DNA of 64,000 nt from Synechococcus sp. RSCCF101 (GTDB lineage: Bacteria; Cyanobacteriota; Cyanobacteriia; PCC-6307; Cyanobiaceae), in contig NZ_CP035632.1 in the NCBI RefSeq assembly GCF_008807075.1, forward strand, positions 1,922,001 through 1,986,000. The letters are read 5' to 3'. This document shows positions 7,755 through 16,514 of this stretch, piece by piece. Under the pieces are notes generated by a model that was not told where the DNA came from, made no database searches, and saw nothing but the letters and a program-made list of their open reading frames with translations. The position numbers were made by a program, and so were the translations under genes. Position 1 is the first letter of the stretch. Each line of letters begins with the position of its first letter.

Positions 7755-10700
7755 TGGTGTCCTCGTCCAGCCTGCCCGCCCCGATCCTGCAGCAGTCCTG
7801 GCTGGCCCACGGCTCGGCCGATCTGCGCGAGGCGATCAAGCGCCACCTGCAGTGGGTGCGCTACCGGCCCGGCCAGACCATGCTGCAGCGCGACCGACTG
7901 CCCCATCAGGTGATGTTCATCGCCGATGGCAAGGCCCGGCTCGTTGCCGATTCCCCCCAGACCGGCCCCTTCACCCTGGCCCGCCTCGGACCGGGTGATG
8001 CCATCGGCTGGTGCGGCCTGGTGCGCGAGCAGCCCTGCGAAACGGTGCTGGCCATGGATCACACCCTGGTGGGCGCCATCCAGGCCAAGGTGTTCCTCGA
8101 TCTGCTCAAGCGCTTCGGCTCCCTGCGGCAGGACTGCCGGGCCCCCGCCCTGGCCGAGATGGCCGAGGTGCTCTTCGCCTGGCTCGAGCGGCAGCCCTTC
8201 CGTCTGGAGGATCCCACCGCCCTGCTGGAGACCCTCTGGGGCAATCACGCCGGCGGCATCGCGGTGGATGCCGAACTCGGTCCCCCCGCCGATCGCCTTG
8301 ATCCCAACCTGCTCTGGCTCTGGAGCAACCCACCGGGGCAGGATCAGGCCCCCGGCGACGAGCTCGAACGCTGGCCAAAGCGGGTCCCGCACGGCCCCAT
8401 CGGCATGGGCTGCCGGGCCCTGGGTCTGCCCCGCCAGCCGATCGAGGAAGCCCTCGAACGCAGCCGGGTCAGCTCCACGCGCCGGCAGAGCCACACCGCG
8501 CCCGAGCCCCTCTGGGACACCGCCACCGAGGCGCCGGATCTCGAGGACCCGATCGCGCCGGAGGATCTCGGCCTCACCCGGCGGGTGCGCCGGCTGCCAC
8601 CCCTGCAGGAGCGGGGCGACTCGCCCTACGCCTCGGCCATGGTGACCCTGCAGCGGCTGGCCAGCCTCTACCGCTTCCCCTTCCCGCGCGACACGGTGCA
8701 GCAGGTGCTCTTCGACTGCGAGGAGCGGCTCGGCGGCATCTCCCTGCTGCACCTGGGCCAGTTGCTCGAAAGCCTCGGGCTGGAGGTGCGGCCGCTCAGC
8801 TGCAGCGGCAGCGAGTTCCACCGGCTCGAACCCCCCGCCCTGCTGCGGCTGGATGGGCGCTTCGTGTTGCTCGAGGAAGCCGGAGCCTCCGGCATCCAGC
8901 TCTCGGACCCGGCCCAGGGCGTGCGCCTGCTGCCCCTGCGGGAGCTACGCCGCCTCTTCCCCGATCGCACCCAGCTGATGCTGGTGCGGCCGGCGGAGAC
9001 CGCCGCCGAAGACGAACGGGCCAGTCGCTTCGATCTGGCCTGGTTCTGGGAGGCCCTGGCGCCCTACCGGCCCCAGATGGCGCTGGTGTTGCTCGCCGGC
9101 TTCGTGGCCAAGGTGCTGGAGCTGGTGTTTCCGCTCTCGATCTTCCAGATCCTCGATGTCGTGGTGGGCGGCAACAATCCCGCCCTGCTGCGGCCGATCG
9201 TGCTGGTGCTGGCGGTGGTGCTGGTGGTGCTGAGCATCCTCAACTGGCTCAAGGCCATGCTGCTCGCCGATCTTTCCGACCGGATCGACACCCGCCTCGG
9301 CAGCCAGGTGGTGGGCCACCTGTTCCGCCTGCCGCTGAAGTTCTTCGACCGGCGCACGGTCGGCGACCTGAGCAGCCGCTTCAGCGACCTAACCAAGGTG
9401 CGCAAGTTCCTCACCGAAACCGCGCTGAGCACCGTGCTCGACCTGGTGATGATCCCGATCGTGGCGCTGGTGCTGTTTCTGATCAGCCCACCGCTTGCCC
9501 TGCTCATTCTGCTGCAGGTGCCCCTGCTGCTGATGCTGAACCGCGTCACCGGTCTTCCCTCCAAGCGCCTGCTCACCCGACGCAACCAGGCCTGGGGCAG
9601 AGCTCAGGGCTTCCTGGTGGAAACGCTCACGGCGATCCGCACGGTGAAGAGCCAGAACTTCGCCACCCAGGCCCGCTGGCAGTGGCTCGATCGCTATCGC
9701 CTCTACACCGCGGTGGACTTTCGCTACGGCAAGCTGCGCGTCAGCAACGCCGTGGCCACCAAAGCCATTGCCCTGGGCTTCCGCGTCGCTGTGTTTGCCA
9801 CCGCCGCCTGGATGGCCGTGGAGGGCACCGGGTCGGTGGGATCGATTGTCGTGATCTTCATCCTCGGCAGACAGCTGATTGCTCCGCTGATCAATCTCTC
9901 CACCTTCTCGGATCAGTACCGGGAGGCCAAAGCCTCGATGGATGGCCTGGCCGATGTGCTCGGTCAGGTGCCGGAGGAATCGATCGATCGGGCCGGCCTG
10001 CTGCCCTTGCCCCGCGTCAACGGTCGGGTGGACTTCGAGCGTGTGAGTTTCGGCTATGGCGTGTCCAGTGAGCCAGTGCTCGATCAGTTCTCTCTGGCCA
10101 TCGCTGCCGGCAGTTTCGTCGGCCTGGTGGGTCTGAGCGGCAGCGGCAAGAGCACCGTGGTCCAGCTGATCGATGGCCTCTACAAGCCCCTGCAGGGCCG
10201 CATCTACCTCGACGGCGTCGACATCAACAAGGTCCAGATCGGCAGCCTGCGCCGCCAGGTGGGCTTCGTGCCCCAGGAATCGATCCTCTTCGACGGCACC
10301 ATCATCGAGAACCTGCGTCTGAACATGCCCGACGCACCGTTCGATGCCGTGGTGGAGGCCGCCACCACCGCCTGCGCCCACGATTTCATCATGGCTCTAC
10401 CGGATGGCTACAACACCCGCGTGGGCGAGCGGGGCGGCGCCCTCTCCGGCGGCCAGAAGCAGCGCGTGGCGATCGCCCGCATGGTGCTCCAGAACCCCAA
10501 TCTGGTGATCCTCGACGAGGCCACCTCCGCCCTCGACACCACCACCGAACAGCTGGTGCTGCAGCGCCTGCGGCGTCGCTTCGCCGGCTGCACCCTGATC
10601 GTGGTCACCCACCGGGTGAGCACCCTGAGGGAGGCCGATCGGATCCTGCTCATGGAGGGGGGAGCCGTTCTGGAGGACGGCTCCTGGGAGGATCTGCTGC

Positions 10701-10765
10701 AGCGGGGCGGCAGCTTCGCCGGCCTGGCCACCCAGCCCGTCAACGTCGTTGTGGAGGACGCATGA
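7754..10765 (+). CDS. Type I secretion ABC exporter with cNMP-binding and degenerate C39 domains
   Basis: This is a 1003-residue inner-membrane exporter. Residues 20-130 look like a cyclic-nucleotide-binding (Crp-like) domain (YRPGQTMLQ, RLGPGDAIGW). Residues 295-410 are C39 peptidase-like. However, the usual catalytic Cys position reads YASAMVTLQ and the His position reads DGRFVLL, so it should bind rather than cut cargo, as in HlyB. Six membrane helices span about 435-700. The ATPase has Walker A GLSGSGKST (near 794), signature LSGGQKQR (near 896), Walker B LVILDEATS (near 916) and H-loop VVTHR. It overlaps both neighbours by 1-4 bases. No TolC is in the window. Confidence 0.9.
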   Translation: MVSSSSLPAPILQQSWLAHGSADLREAIKRHLQWVRYRPGQTMLQRDRLPHQVMFIADGKARLVADSPQTGPFTLARLGPGDAIGWCGLVREQPCETVLAMDHTLVGAIQAKVFLDLLKRFGSLRQDCRAPALAEMAEVLFAWLERQPFRLEDPTALLETLWGNHAGGIAVDAELGPPADRLDPNLLWLWSNPPGQDQAPGDELERWPKRVPHGPIGMGCRALGLPRQPIEEALERSRVSSTRRQSHTAPEPLWDTATEAPDLEDPIAPEDLGLTRRVRRLPPLQERGDSPYASAMVTLQRLASLYRFPFPRDTVQQVLFDCEERLGGISLLHLGQLLESLGLEVRPLSCSGSEFHRLEPPALLRLDGRFVLLEEAGASGIQLSDPAQGVRLLPLRELRRLFPDRTQLMLVRPAETAAEDERASRFDLAWFWEALAPYRPQMALVLLAGFVAKVLELVFPLSIFQILDVVVGGNNPALLRPIVLVLAVVLVVLSILNWLKAMLLADLSDRIDTRLGSQVVGHLFRLPLKFFDRRTVGDLSSRFSDLTKVRKFLTETALSTVLDLVMIPIVALVLFLISPPLALLILLQVPLLLMLNRVTGLPSKRLLTRRNQAWGRAQGFLVETLTAIRTVKSQNFATQARWQWLDRYRLYTAVDFRYGKLRVSNAVATKAIALGFRVAVFATAAWMAVEGTGSVGSIVVIFILGRQLIAPLINLSTFSDQYREAKASMDGLADVLGQVPEESIDRAGLLPLPRVNGRVDFERVSFGYGVSSEPVLDQFSLAIAAGSFVGLVGLSGSGKSTVVQLIDGLYKPLQGRIYLDGVDINKVQIGSLRRQVGFVPQESILFDGTIIENLRLNMPDAPFDAVVEAATTACAHDFIMALPDGYNTRVGERGGALSGGQKQRVAIARMVLQNPNLVILDEATSALDTTTEQLVLQRLRRRFAGCTLIVVTHRVSTLREADRILLMEGGAVLEDGSWEDLLQRGGSFAGLATQPVNVVVEDA

Positions 10766-11889
10766 GCAAGCCCGTCGTGCAGCGGGGCGCTCGGAGCCGC
10801 GGTCGGCTCAGCCTCAGCCAGCAGCAGCGCGAGGAAGAGGCCCTTCGCCTGGAGAGCCGCCCGTCACCGGTGCTGAGCTGGGTACTTGCGGGATCCCTTT
10901 CCGCCCTGGCCGCCACGGCGGCTGTGGCCGTGGCCACCGTTCAGGTGGACCAGATCGTGTCGATTCCCGGCAAGCTGGTGACCCGTCGCAGCACCCAGGA
11001 GCTCGGCACGCCCAGTGCCGGCGTGATCCAGCAGGTGCTGGTGCGCAACGGCGATCGGGTGGAGGCCGGCCAGCCCCTGCTGATCCTCGATCCCCAGGTG
11101 CAACGCTCCGATGTGACCGAGCTGCGCCTGCAGCTGGAAGCCGAAACCTCCCGCCTCGACAGCGAGGCCGACCGCCTGCGCGAACGCATCTATGGCCTGG
11201 AGCGACAGCTGGTCATCGATGAGGAGGTGCTCGCCCCCCTCAAGCAGCTGGCGGGAGCCGGCGCCGCCGCCAATCTGCAGGTGCGGCAGCAGGAGCGCGT
11301 GCTGGAGGGGACCCGCCGCGAGCTGGAGGAAGCCCGCGAAGCCCTGGAGAGCGTGCGCTTTGAGTCCGACCGCAGCCGGGCCCGCCTGCGCCAGGAACTG
11401 GCCCAGGCGGAATCCTCGCTCGAGCTCGTGACCCTGCGGGCCCCGGTCTCCGGCGTGGTGATCGACCTGCGGGCCCAGAGCGGCCAGGTGGCCTTCCCCA
11501 CCAGCCCCGAGCCTCTGCTTCAGCTGGTGCCGGACGATGACCTGCAGGCCCAGGCCTTCGCCCCGAACCAGGACCTGGCCTTCATCAGGGCCGGCCAGGA
11601 GGCCGAGATCGCCCTGTCCGCCTACGACTCCTCCCTCTACGGCCGGCTGCCGGCCACCGTGGCACTGGTGAGTCAGGATGCCCTCCCACCGGACGAGATT
11701 TACCAGTACCCCCATTTCCCGATCACGCTGGAGCTGGAGCAGCAGGTGCTCGAGCGCAACGGTCAGACCTTCGAGCTGCAACCCGGCATGGCCCTCACCG
11801 CCCAGATCAAGCTGCAGAAACGCACCCTGCTGCAGCTCTTCTTCAGCCGCTTCAACCAGGGCCTCGACGCCGTGCGCACGATGCGCTGA
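10762..11889 (+). CDS. HlyD-type membrane fusion protein of type I secretion
   Basis: This 375-residue periplasmic adaptor has a basic cytoplasmic tail, one membrane segment at about residues 34-56, and a biotinyl-lipoyl half-motif (SAGVIQQVLVRNGDRVEAGQPLLIL). A long coiled coil follows (residues 112-225), then the second lipoyl half (LRAPVSGVVIDLRAQSGQV) and a beta-barrel region. It should link the ABC exporter to an outer-membrane TolC channel. Its ATG overlaps the exporter stop by 4 bases. The coiled coil is shorter than in E. coli HlyD (478 residues overall there). Confidence 0.9.
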   Translation: MSKPVVQRGARSRGRLSLSQQQREEEALRLESRPSPVLSWVLAGSLSALAATAAVAVATVQVDQIVSIPGKLVTRRSTQELGTPSAGVIQQVLVRNGDRVEAGQPLLILDPQVQRSDVTELRLQLEAETSRLDSEADRLRERIYGLERQLVIDEEVLAPLKQLAGAGAAANLQVRQQERVLEGTRRELEEAREALESVRFESDRSRARLRQELAQAESSLELVTLRAPVSGVVIDLRAQSGQVAFPTSPEPLLQLVPDDDLQAQAFAPNQDLAFIRAGQEAEIALSAYDSSLYGRLPATVALVSQDALPPDEIYQYPHFPITLELEQQVLERNGQTFELQPGMALTAQIKLQKRTLLQLFFSRFNQGLDAVRTMR

Positions 11890-11945
11890 ATCCGCTCCCG
11901 TAGGCTGGCCCAACATGCAACAGCAACAGCCACCTTCAGTCTGAA

Positions 11946-12791
11946 ATGCCCGCCGACGCGAATAACCCGTTCATCATCTATTCCTCGGCGCGAACAGGCT
12001 CCAACCAGCTGATTCAGTGGCTGAACAGGCATCCCCTGATCCAGTGCCACTACGAGGTCTACAGCCCCAACAACGTCTACACCCTGCCGCCCCGGCCGCA
12101 GGAGATGGGCCTCCGGGATCAGGATCCCGTGGCCTTCATGCAGCGCCTGTTCACCGATGCGGCCAAACCGGTGGTGGGGTTCAAGATCTTCCCCGATCAA
12201 TGCGAGGCCGTGATCACGGCGTCCCTGCAGGATCGCTGCATCAGCAAACTGATCCTGTACCGGGCCAATGTGCTCGCCCAGCACGCCTCGATGGAGGAGG
12301 CGCTACTGCGCAATCGCTGGGTCACACTGAAATCCGATCTCCCACAATCAGCCAGCGATGAGGGTCAGGCTGAGGATACAGAGCAAGACGCCAAACCCAG
12401 CTTCGATGCCGATCGATTCGAACGCTTCGCGGCCAAGATTGCAGGCTTTTACGCCCATCTGATGGAGCAGCTGCTGATCAGTCAGCAGCCGGCCCTGGTG
12501 TTCGAATACACCCAGATCTTCAACCCGCTGCTGGTGGAGAATCTCGCCGCATCGCTGATCGCCCCCTCGCCGGCAGCCGCCTCAACAGGGCGGGTGGCCA
12601 TTGATGCCTCCAACCGACATGCGTCCGGTCATCACAAGACGGGAAGCTTCGTGATCCCCGATCGCTTCAGCAACCCCCACACGGTGCTCGATCACCTCAC
12701 CGCTACCGGCCAGATGCACTACGCCATCGAGGTGATGCAGACCTGGTCGCCGGCCCCTCAGCCCGCCACACCCAGCCGTTCGCCGCTGTAG
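11946..12791 (+). CDS. Sulfotransferase-family protein
   Basis: This 281-residue protein opens with IIYSSARTGSNQLIQWLN. It is a PAPS-binding P-loop-like motif in the SxRTGS form seen in Stf0-like and glycan sulfotransferases. PAPS would supply sulfate to a sugar or lipid hydroxyl. The 3'-phosphate-binding arginine is less clear; ISKLILYRANVLAQHASM near residue 100 is the best candidate. A hydrophilic acidic insertion lies near 135-155. It begins 56 bases after the hlyD-like gene with no terminator between, so co-transcription is possible. Its 3' end overlaps the convergent rfbB by 34 bases. Codon use looks slightly less GC-biased than its neighbours. Confidence 0.65.
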   Translation: MPADANNPFIIYSSARTGSNQLIQWLNRHPLIQCHYEVYSPNNVYTLPPRPQEMGLRDQDPVAFMQRLFTDAAKPVVGFKIFPDQCEAVITASLQDRCISKLILYRANVLAQHASMEEALLRNRWVTLKSDLPQSASDEGQAEDTEQDAKPSFDADRFERFAAKIAGFYAHLMEQLLISQQPALVFEYTQIFNPLLVENLAASLIAPSPAAASTGRVAIDASNRHASGHHKTGSFVIPDRFSNPHTVLDHLTATGQMHYAIEVMQTWSPAPQPATPSRSPL

Positions 12792-13888
12792 CCGGCCTGC
12801 TGACGCACCCGCTCGCACCAGTCGAGCTGATCCAGATACCAGCGCACCGTGGCCGCCAGCCCATCCTCGAAGCTGTGGCGCGGTTGCCAGCCCAGCTCAC
12901 TGGTGATGCGAGCCGGATCGATGGCGTAGCGCCGGTCGTGGCCGGGGCGATCATCCACCCGGGTGATCAGGCGGCTGTGGGTCGCGCCGGCGGGCCGCAG
13001 GGCATCGAGCTGGGCGCAGATGGCCTCCACCACCTGCCGGTTGGTGCGCTCACCGTGACCGCCCACGCAGTAGCTGCGGCCCAGCTGGCCCCGGGTGGCC
13101 GCCAGCAGCAGCGCATCCACGTGATCCTCCACATAGAGCCAGTCGCGCACGTTGGCGCCATCGCCGTAGAGGGGAATCGGCTCACCGGCCGCCGCCTTGA
13201 GGATCACCACGGGAATCAGCTTCTCGGGGAACTGCCAGGGGCCGTAGTTGTTGCTGCAGTTGGTGAGCACCACCGGCAGCCCATAGGTGTGATGCCAGGC
13301 CTGCACCAGGTGATCGCTGGCCGCCTTGCTGGCGGAATAGGGACTGCGCGGGTCGTAGGGCGTGGTTTCCGAGAAGCGCCCCTCCGGCCCGAGCGAGCCG
13401 AACACCTCATCGGTGCTGATGTGGTGCATGCGGAAGCGCTCCCGCCGCGCCCCGCTCAGACCCTGCCAGTGCTGCCGCACCGCCTGCAGCAGATGGAAGG
13501 TGCCGCTGATGTTGCTGCTGATGAAGGCGCCGGGCCCTTCGATCGAGCGATCCACATGGCTCTCGGCCGCCAGGTGCATCACCAGGTCGGGATCGGCCTC
13601 CCGCACCGCGGCATCCACCGCCTCCGCATCGGCCAGATCCACCCGCAGCAGCCGGTGGCGGTTCCCCTCAGGCCCACCGCCCGCCTCGGCCAGCTCCCGC
13701 TCCACCGCCTCAATGCTGGTCAGATCGCTGGCGTAGCCGCACTTGTCGAGCGTGATCACCTGAGCTCGGCTCTCCCGCAGCAGCCGGCGCACCACCGCCC
13801 CGCCGATGAAGCCGGCGCCGCCGGTCACCAGCACCCGCTCGATGCCCTCCGGCAGGCAGGACCCGGCAGGGAAGGGAAGAGACGTCAT
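12758..13888 (-). CDS. rfbB: dTDP-glucose 4,6-dehydratase
   Basis: This 376-residue enzyme is an extended short-chain dehydrogenase that converts dTDP-glucose to dTDP-4-keto-6-deoxyglucose, the second step to dTDP-L-rhamnose. The NAD motif is TGGAGFIG near residue 22. The family motif HISTDEVFGSLG and the catalytic YSASKAASDHL are present, as is the conserved NCSNNYGPWQFPEKLIP. The ATG at 13888 gives 16 residues before the beta-strand, slightly longer than usual. It is the last gene of the rfbA-C-D-B operon, 43 bases after rfbD. The frame is open further upstream, but that part is antisense to rfbD. Confidence 0.95.
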   Translation of the reverse strand: MTSLPFPAGSCLPEGIERVLVTGGAGFIGGAVVRRLLRESRAQVITLDKCGYASDLTSIEAVERELAEAGGGPEGNRHRLLRVDLADAEAVDAAVREADPDLVMHLAAESHVDRSIEGPGAFISSNISGTFHLLQAVRQHWQGLSGARRERFRMHHISTDEVFGSLGPEGRFSETTPYDPRSPYSASKAASDHLVQAWHHTYGLPVVLTNCSNNYGPWQFPEKLIPVVILKAAAGEPIPLYGDGANVRDWLYVEDHVDALLLAATRGQLGRSYCVGGHGERTNRQVVEAICAQLDALRPAGATHSRLITRVDDRPGHDRRYAIDPARITSELGWQPRHSFEDGLAATVRWYLDQLDWCERVRQQAGYSGERLGVAG

Positions 13889-13931
13889 CGGAACACGCGA
13901 AAGGGGAAGAACTCGATCGGGCCTGGGGCAC

Positions 13932-14825
13932 TCAGGGCTGCACCTGAGCCAGCACCTGGCGCAGGCGCTCACGCCAGTGCACCGGCTCCAACTGCAGCCG
14001 GCGGTAACTGGCTGCGCTGGCGAGAAGGGAATAGGCCGGTCGCTCGGCCGGGGTGGGGTACTCGGCCGTGCTGATCGGCCGGACCCGGGCGGAGCGCTCC
14101 AGCAGGCCCGCCGCAACCCCCAGCTCGCCGATGGCCACCGCGAAGTCGTACCAGCTGGCGGCACCGGCATCGCTGATCTGCTGGATGCCGCCGACCCCAC
14201 GCCCGATCACCGCCCAGCAGGCCTCGGCCAGGCTGAGGGTGCTGGTGGGGCAGCCCACATGATCGGCCACCACCCCGAGCGGCTCCCCGGCCTCCGCCTT
14301 GCTGCGGTGCAGGCGCAGCATCGTGAGGCAGAAGTTGCGCCCCACCGGGCCGTACACCCAGCTGGTGCGCAGCACGCAGGCCCGCTCCGGGCCGAGCGCC
14401 TCCAGCACCCCCGCTTCACCGCTGGCCTTGCTGGCCCCGTACACCCCCAGCGGCGCCACGGGCTGATCGGGCTGGTACGGGTGACCCTGGCGGCCGTTGA
14501 ACACGAAATCGGTGCTCACCTGCAGCATCCGCGCCCCGCAGGCGGCAGCGGCCTCCGCCAGGGCCCGCGGTGCGGCCCCGTTCACCCGTTGGGCCAGATC
14601 CGGCTCCTGCTCGGCCCGATCCACCGCGGTGTAGGCGCCGGCATTGAGGATCCAGTCGGGCCGGTGGGTCGCCACGGCCGCCCGGCAGGCCTCGGCATCC
14701 GCCAGATCCAGCTCGGAGCGGCCCGTGGCCAGCAGCTGCAGCGGTTCGCCCGCCAGGCGCTCGGGAACGGAAGCCACCAGCTGCTGCCCCAGCTGACCGC
14801 CGGCACCGGTGAGCAACACCTTCAC
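13932..14825 (-). CDS. rfbD: dTDP-4-dehydrorhamnose reductase
   Basis: This 297-residue NAD(P)H-dependent reductase makes dTDP-L-rhamnose, the last step of the pathway. The N-terminal [16 protein letters not shown] is the Rossmann motif. AYTAVDRAEQEP, STDFVFNGRQGHPY and the catalytic GVYGASKASGE are family hallmarks, followed by RTSWVYGPVGRNF. The ATG overlaps the rfbC stop by 4 bases. Length matches the family. Confidence 0.95.
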   Translation of the reverse strand: MKVLLTGAGGQLGQQLVASVPERLAGEPLQLLATGRSELDLADAEACRAAVATHRPDWILNAGAYTAVDRAEQEPDLAQRVNGAAPRALAEAAAACGARMLQVSTDFVFNGRQGHPYQPDQPVAPLGVYGASKASGEAGVLEALGPERACVLRTSWVYGPVGRNFCLTMLRLHRSKAEAGEPLGVVADHVGCPTSTLSLAEACWAVIGRGVGGIQQISDAGAASWYDFAVAIGELGVAAGLLERSARVRPISTAEYPTPAERPAYSLLASAASYRRLQLEPVHWRERLRQVLAQVQP

Positions 14826-15451
14826 GCGAACACCTCCCCGGCGGCCAGGGCCTCGGCCAGGCTGGGAGCGGCGGCATCCTTCTCAGCCAGGATCGGCTCC
14901 GCCCGGGCCTGCTCAGAACCGAGCGCCTCGAGGGGCCAGGCGATGGCCAGGTCCGGGTCATCCCAGCGCAGGGATCGCTCGCAGCTGCGGTTCCAGAAGC
15001 CGCTCGCCTTGTACTGCACCTCCGCCACCTCGCTCAGGCTGAGGAAGCCGTGCCCGAAGCCCACCGGCACCCAGAGCTGCTGGTGGTTCTCCTCGCTCAG
15101 ATGGGCCCCCACCCACTGCCCGAAGGTGGGGGAACTGCGGCGCAGGTCCACCGCCACATCGAACACCGCACCCACACTGCAACGCACCAGCTTGCCCTGG
15201 GGTTCCGGCTCGAGCTGATAGTGCAGGCCCCGCAGCACACCCCGCGTCGAGCGGGAGTGGTTGTCCTGCCGGAACACGATCGCCGCGGCCTCCGCGTCGC
15301 TCCAGCCGGCCTGCGTGAGGGCCGCCTGAAAGCTGCGGGCGTTCCAGCTCTCGTAGAAAAAACCCCGGTCATCGCCGAACACCCGTGGCGTGAGCAGCAC
15401 CGGGCCTGCCACCACGGCACCGGAGCGGCTGCGGAGCGGCTCAGCCTGCAT
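14822..15451 (-). CDS. rfbC: dTDP-4-dehydrorhamnose 3,5-epimerase
   Basis: This 209-residue cupin-fold epimerase inverts C3 and C5 of dTDP-4-keto-6-deoxyglucose. Motifs seen are [34 protein letters not shown] with the catalytic His region, [11 protein letters not shown], and [17 protein letters not shown]. The C-terminus (residues 175-209) is an Ala/Glu-rich extension beyond the usual end near 185. The start overlaps rfbA by 11 bases and the stop overlaps rfbD by 4. Confidence 0.95.
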   Translation of the reverse strand: MQAEPLRSRSGAVVAGPVLLTPRVFGDDRGFFYESWNARSFQAALTQAGWSDAEAAAIVFRQDNHSRSTRGVLRGLHYQLEPEPQGKLVRCSVGAVFDVAVDLRRSSPTFGQWVGAHLSEENHQQLWVPVGFGHGFLSLSEVAEVQYKASGFWNRSCERSLRWDDPDLAIAWPLEALGSEQARAEPILAEKDAAAPSLAEALAAGEVFA

Positions 15452-16388
15452 GGCTCACCTCCCGGGCGGTGCCGGCCACCGGCGGCTGCAGGGCCGCCCC
15501 ATCGCCGGGGCTCTCCTTGAGCAGATCCAGCAGGTAGGCGCCGTAGCCGCTCTTGGTCTGGGGCAGGGCCAGCCGCTCGAGCTGGCCGGCATCGATCCAG
15601 CCGAGGCGATAGGCCACCTCCTCAGGGCAGCCCACCTTGAGGCCCTGCCGGTGCTCCAGGGTGCGGATGTAGCTGCCGGCTTCGTGCAGGGAGTCGCAGG
15701 TGCCGGTGTCGAGCCAGGCCATGCCGCGGCCCATCAGCTCCACCTGCAGCTGGCCCTGCTCCAGGTAGAGGGCGTTGAGGTCGGTGATCTCCAGCTCACC
15801 ACGGGCCGAGGGCTGTACCGAGCGGGCCCGCTCCACCACCCGATCGTCGTAGAAGTAGAGCCCCGTCACGGCGTAGCGGCTGCGGGGCCGAGCCGGCTTC
15901 TCCTCGATGCTCAGCACCCGGCCGCTGTCGTTGAACTCCACCACGCCGTAGCGCTCGGGATCACGCACGGGGTAGGCGAACACCGTGGCTCCCTCGGCCC
16001 GGCCGTTGGCCCCCAGGAGCTGGGGGATCAGGTCGTGGCCGTGGAAGAGGTTGTCGCCCAGCACCAGAGCCGCCGGGGCGCCATCCAGGAAGCCAGCGCC
16101 GATCAGGAAGGCCTGGGCCAGGCCGTCCGGGCTGGGCTGCACGGCGTACTCCAGCCGCATGCCCCAGGCGCTGCCGTCCCCCAGCAGCCGCTCGAAGGAG
16201 TCCCGGTCGTGCGGGGTGGTGATGATCAGCACCTCCCGGATCCCAGCCAGCATCAGCGTGGTGAGGGGGTAGTAGATCATCGGCTTGTCGAACACCGGCA
16301 TCAGCTGCTTGCTGACGGCGGTGGTGAGCGGGGCCAGCCGGGTGCCACTTCCCCCGGCCAGCACGATGCCCCTGCGGGCGGCACCCAT
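15441..16388 (-). CDS. rfbA: Glucose-1-phosphate thymidylyltransferase
   Basis: This 315-residue nucleotidyltransferase makes dTDP-glucose from dTTP and glucose-1-phosphate. It opens with [18 protein letters not shown], the nucleotide-binding loop with the catalytic Arg. [45 protein letters not shown] and [11 protein letters not shown] follow in the order of RmlA. The ATG at 16388 leaves a normal N-terminus. It is the first gene of the rhamnose operon. A divergent 126-base spacer separates it from the oxygenase-like gene, so the operon promoter should lie there. Confidence 0.95.
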   Translation of the reverse strand: MGAARRGIVLAGGSGTRLAPLTTAVSKQLMPVFDKPMIYYPLTTLMLAGIREVLIITTPHDRDSFERLLGDGSAWGMRLEYAVQPSPDGLAQAFLIGAGFLDGAPAALVLGDNLFHGHDLIPQLLGANGRAEGATVFAYPVRDPERYGVVEFNDSGRVLSIEEKPARPRSRYAVTGLYFYDDRVVERARSVQPSARGELEITDLNALYLEQGQLQVELMGRGMAWLDTGTCDSLHEAGSYIRTLEHRQGLKVGCPEEVAYRLGWIDAGQLERLALPQTKSGYGAYLLDLLKESPGDGAALQPPVAGTAREVSHAG

Positions 16389-16415
16389 ACGCGAAAAAGC
16401 CTCAGGTTGTGTGAC

Positions 16416-16428
16416 AGCATTCCATGCT
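16416..16428. promoter_or_regulatory. Short inverted repeat in the rfbA / oxygenase divergent spacer
   Basis: AGCAT-TCC-ATGCT is a perfect 5-bp inverted repeat with a 3-base centre, 28 bases before the rfbA start. It could be an operator or a chance palindrome. The rest of the 126-base spacer shows no convincing -35/-10 pair. Confidence 0.2.
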
Positions 16429-16514
16429 TGCCTCCCCGTGGGCTGGTGTGCTGACAGCCACCGCGGTGGTGGAGTCCTGGAAGCGACCACGCCGGGCGGC
16501 CCGCCGGCAGGGGG

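Noticed and set aside
7754-10765. The exporter as a double-glycine peptidase (bacteriocin-type) transporter
   Set aside because: The C39-like region lacks the catalytic Cys and His, and no short double-glycine leader peptide gene is visible nearby.
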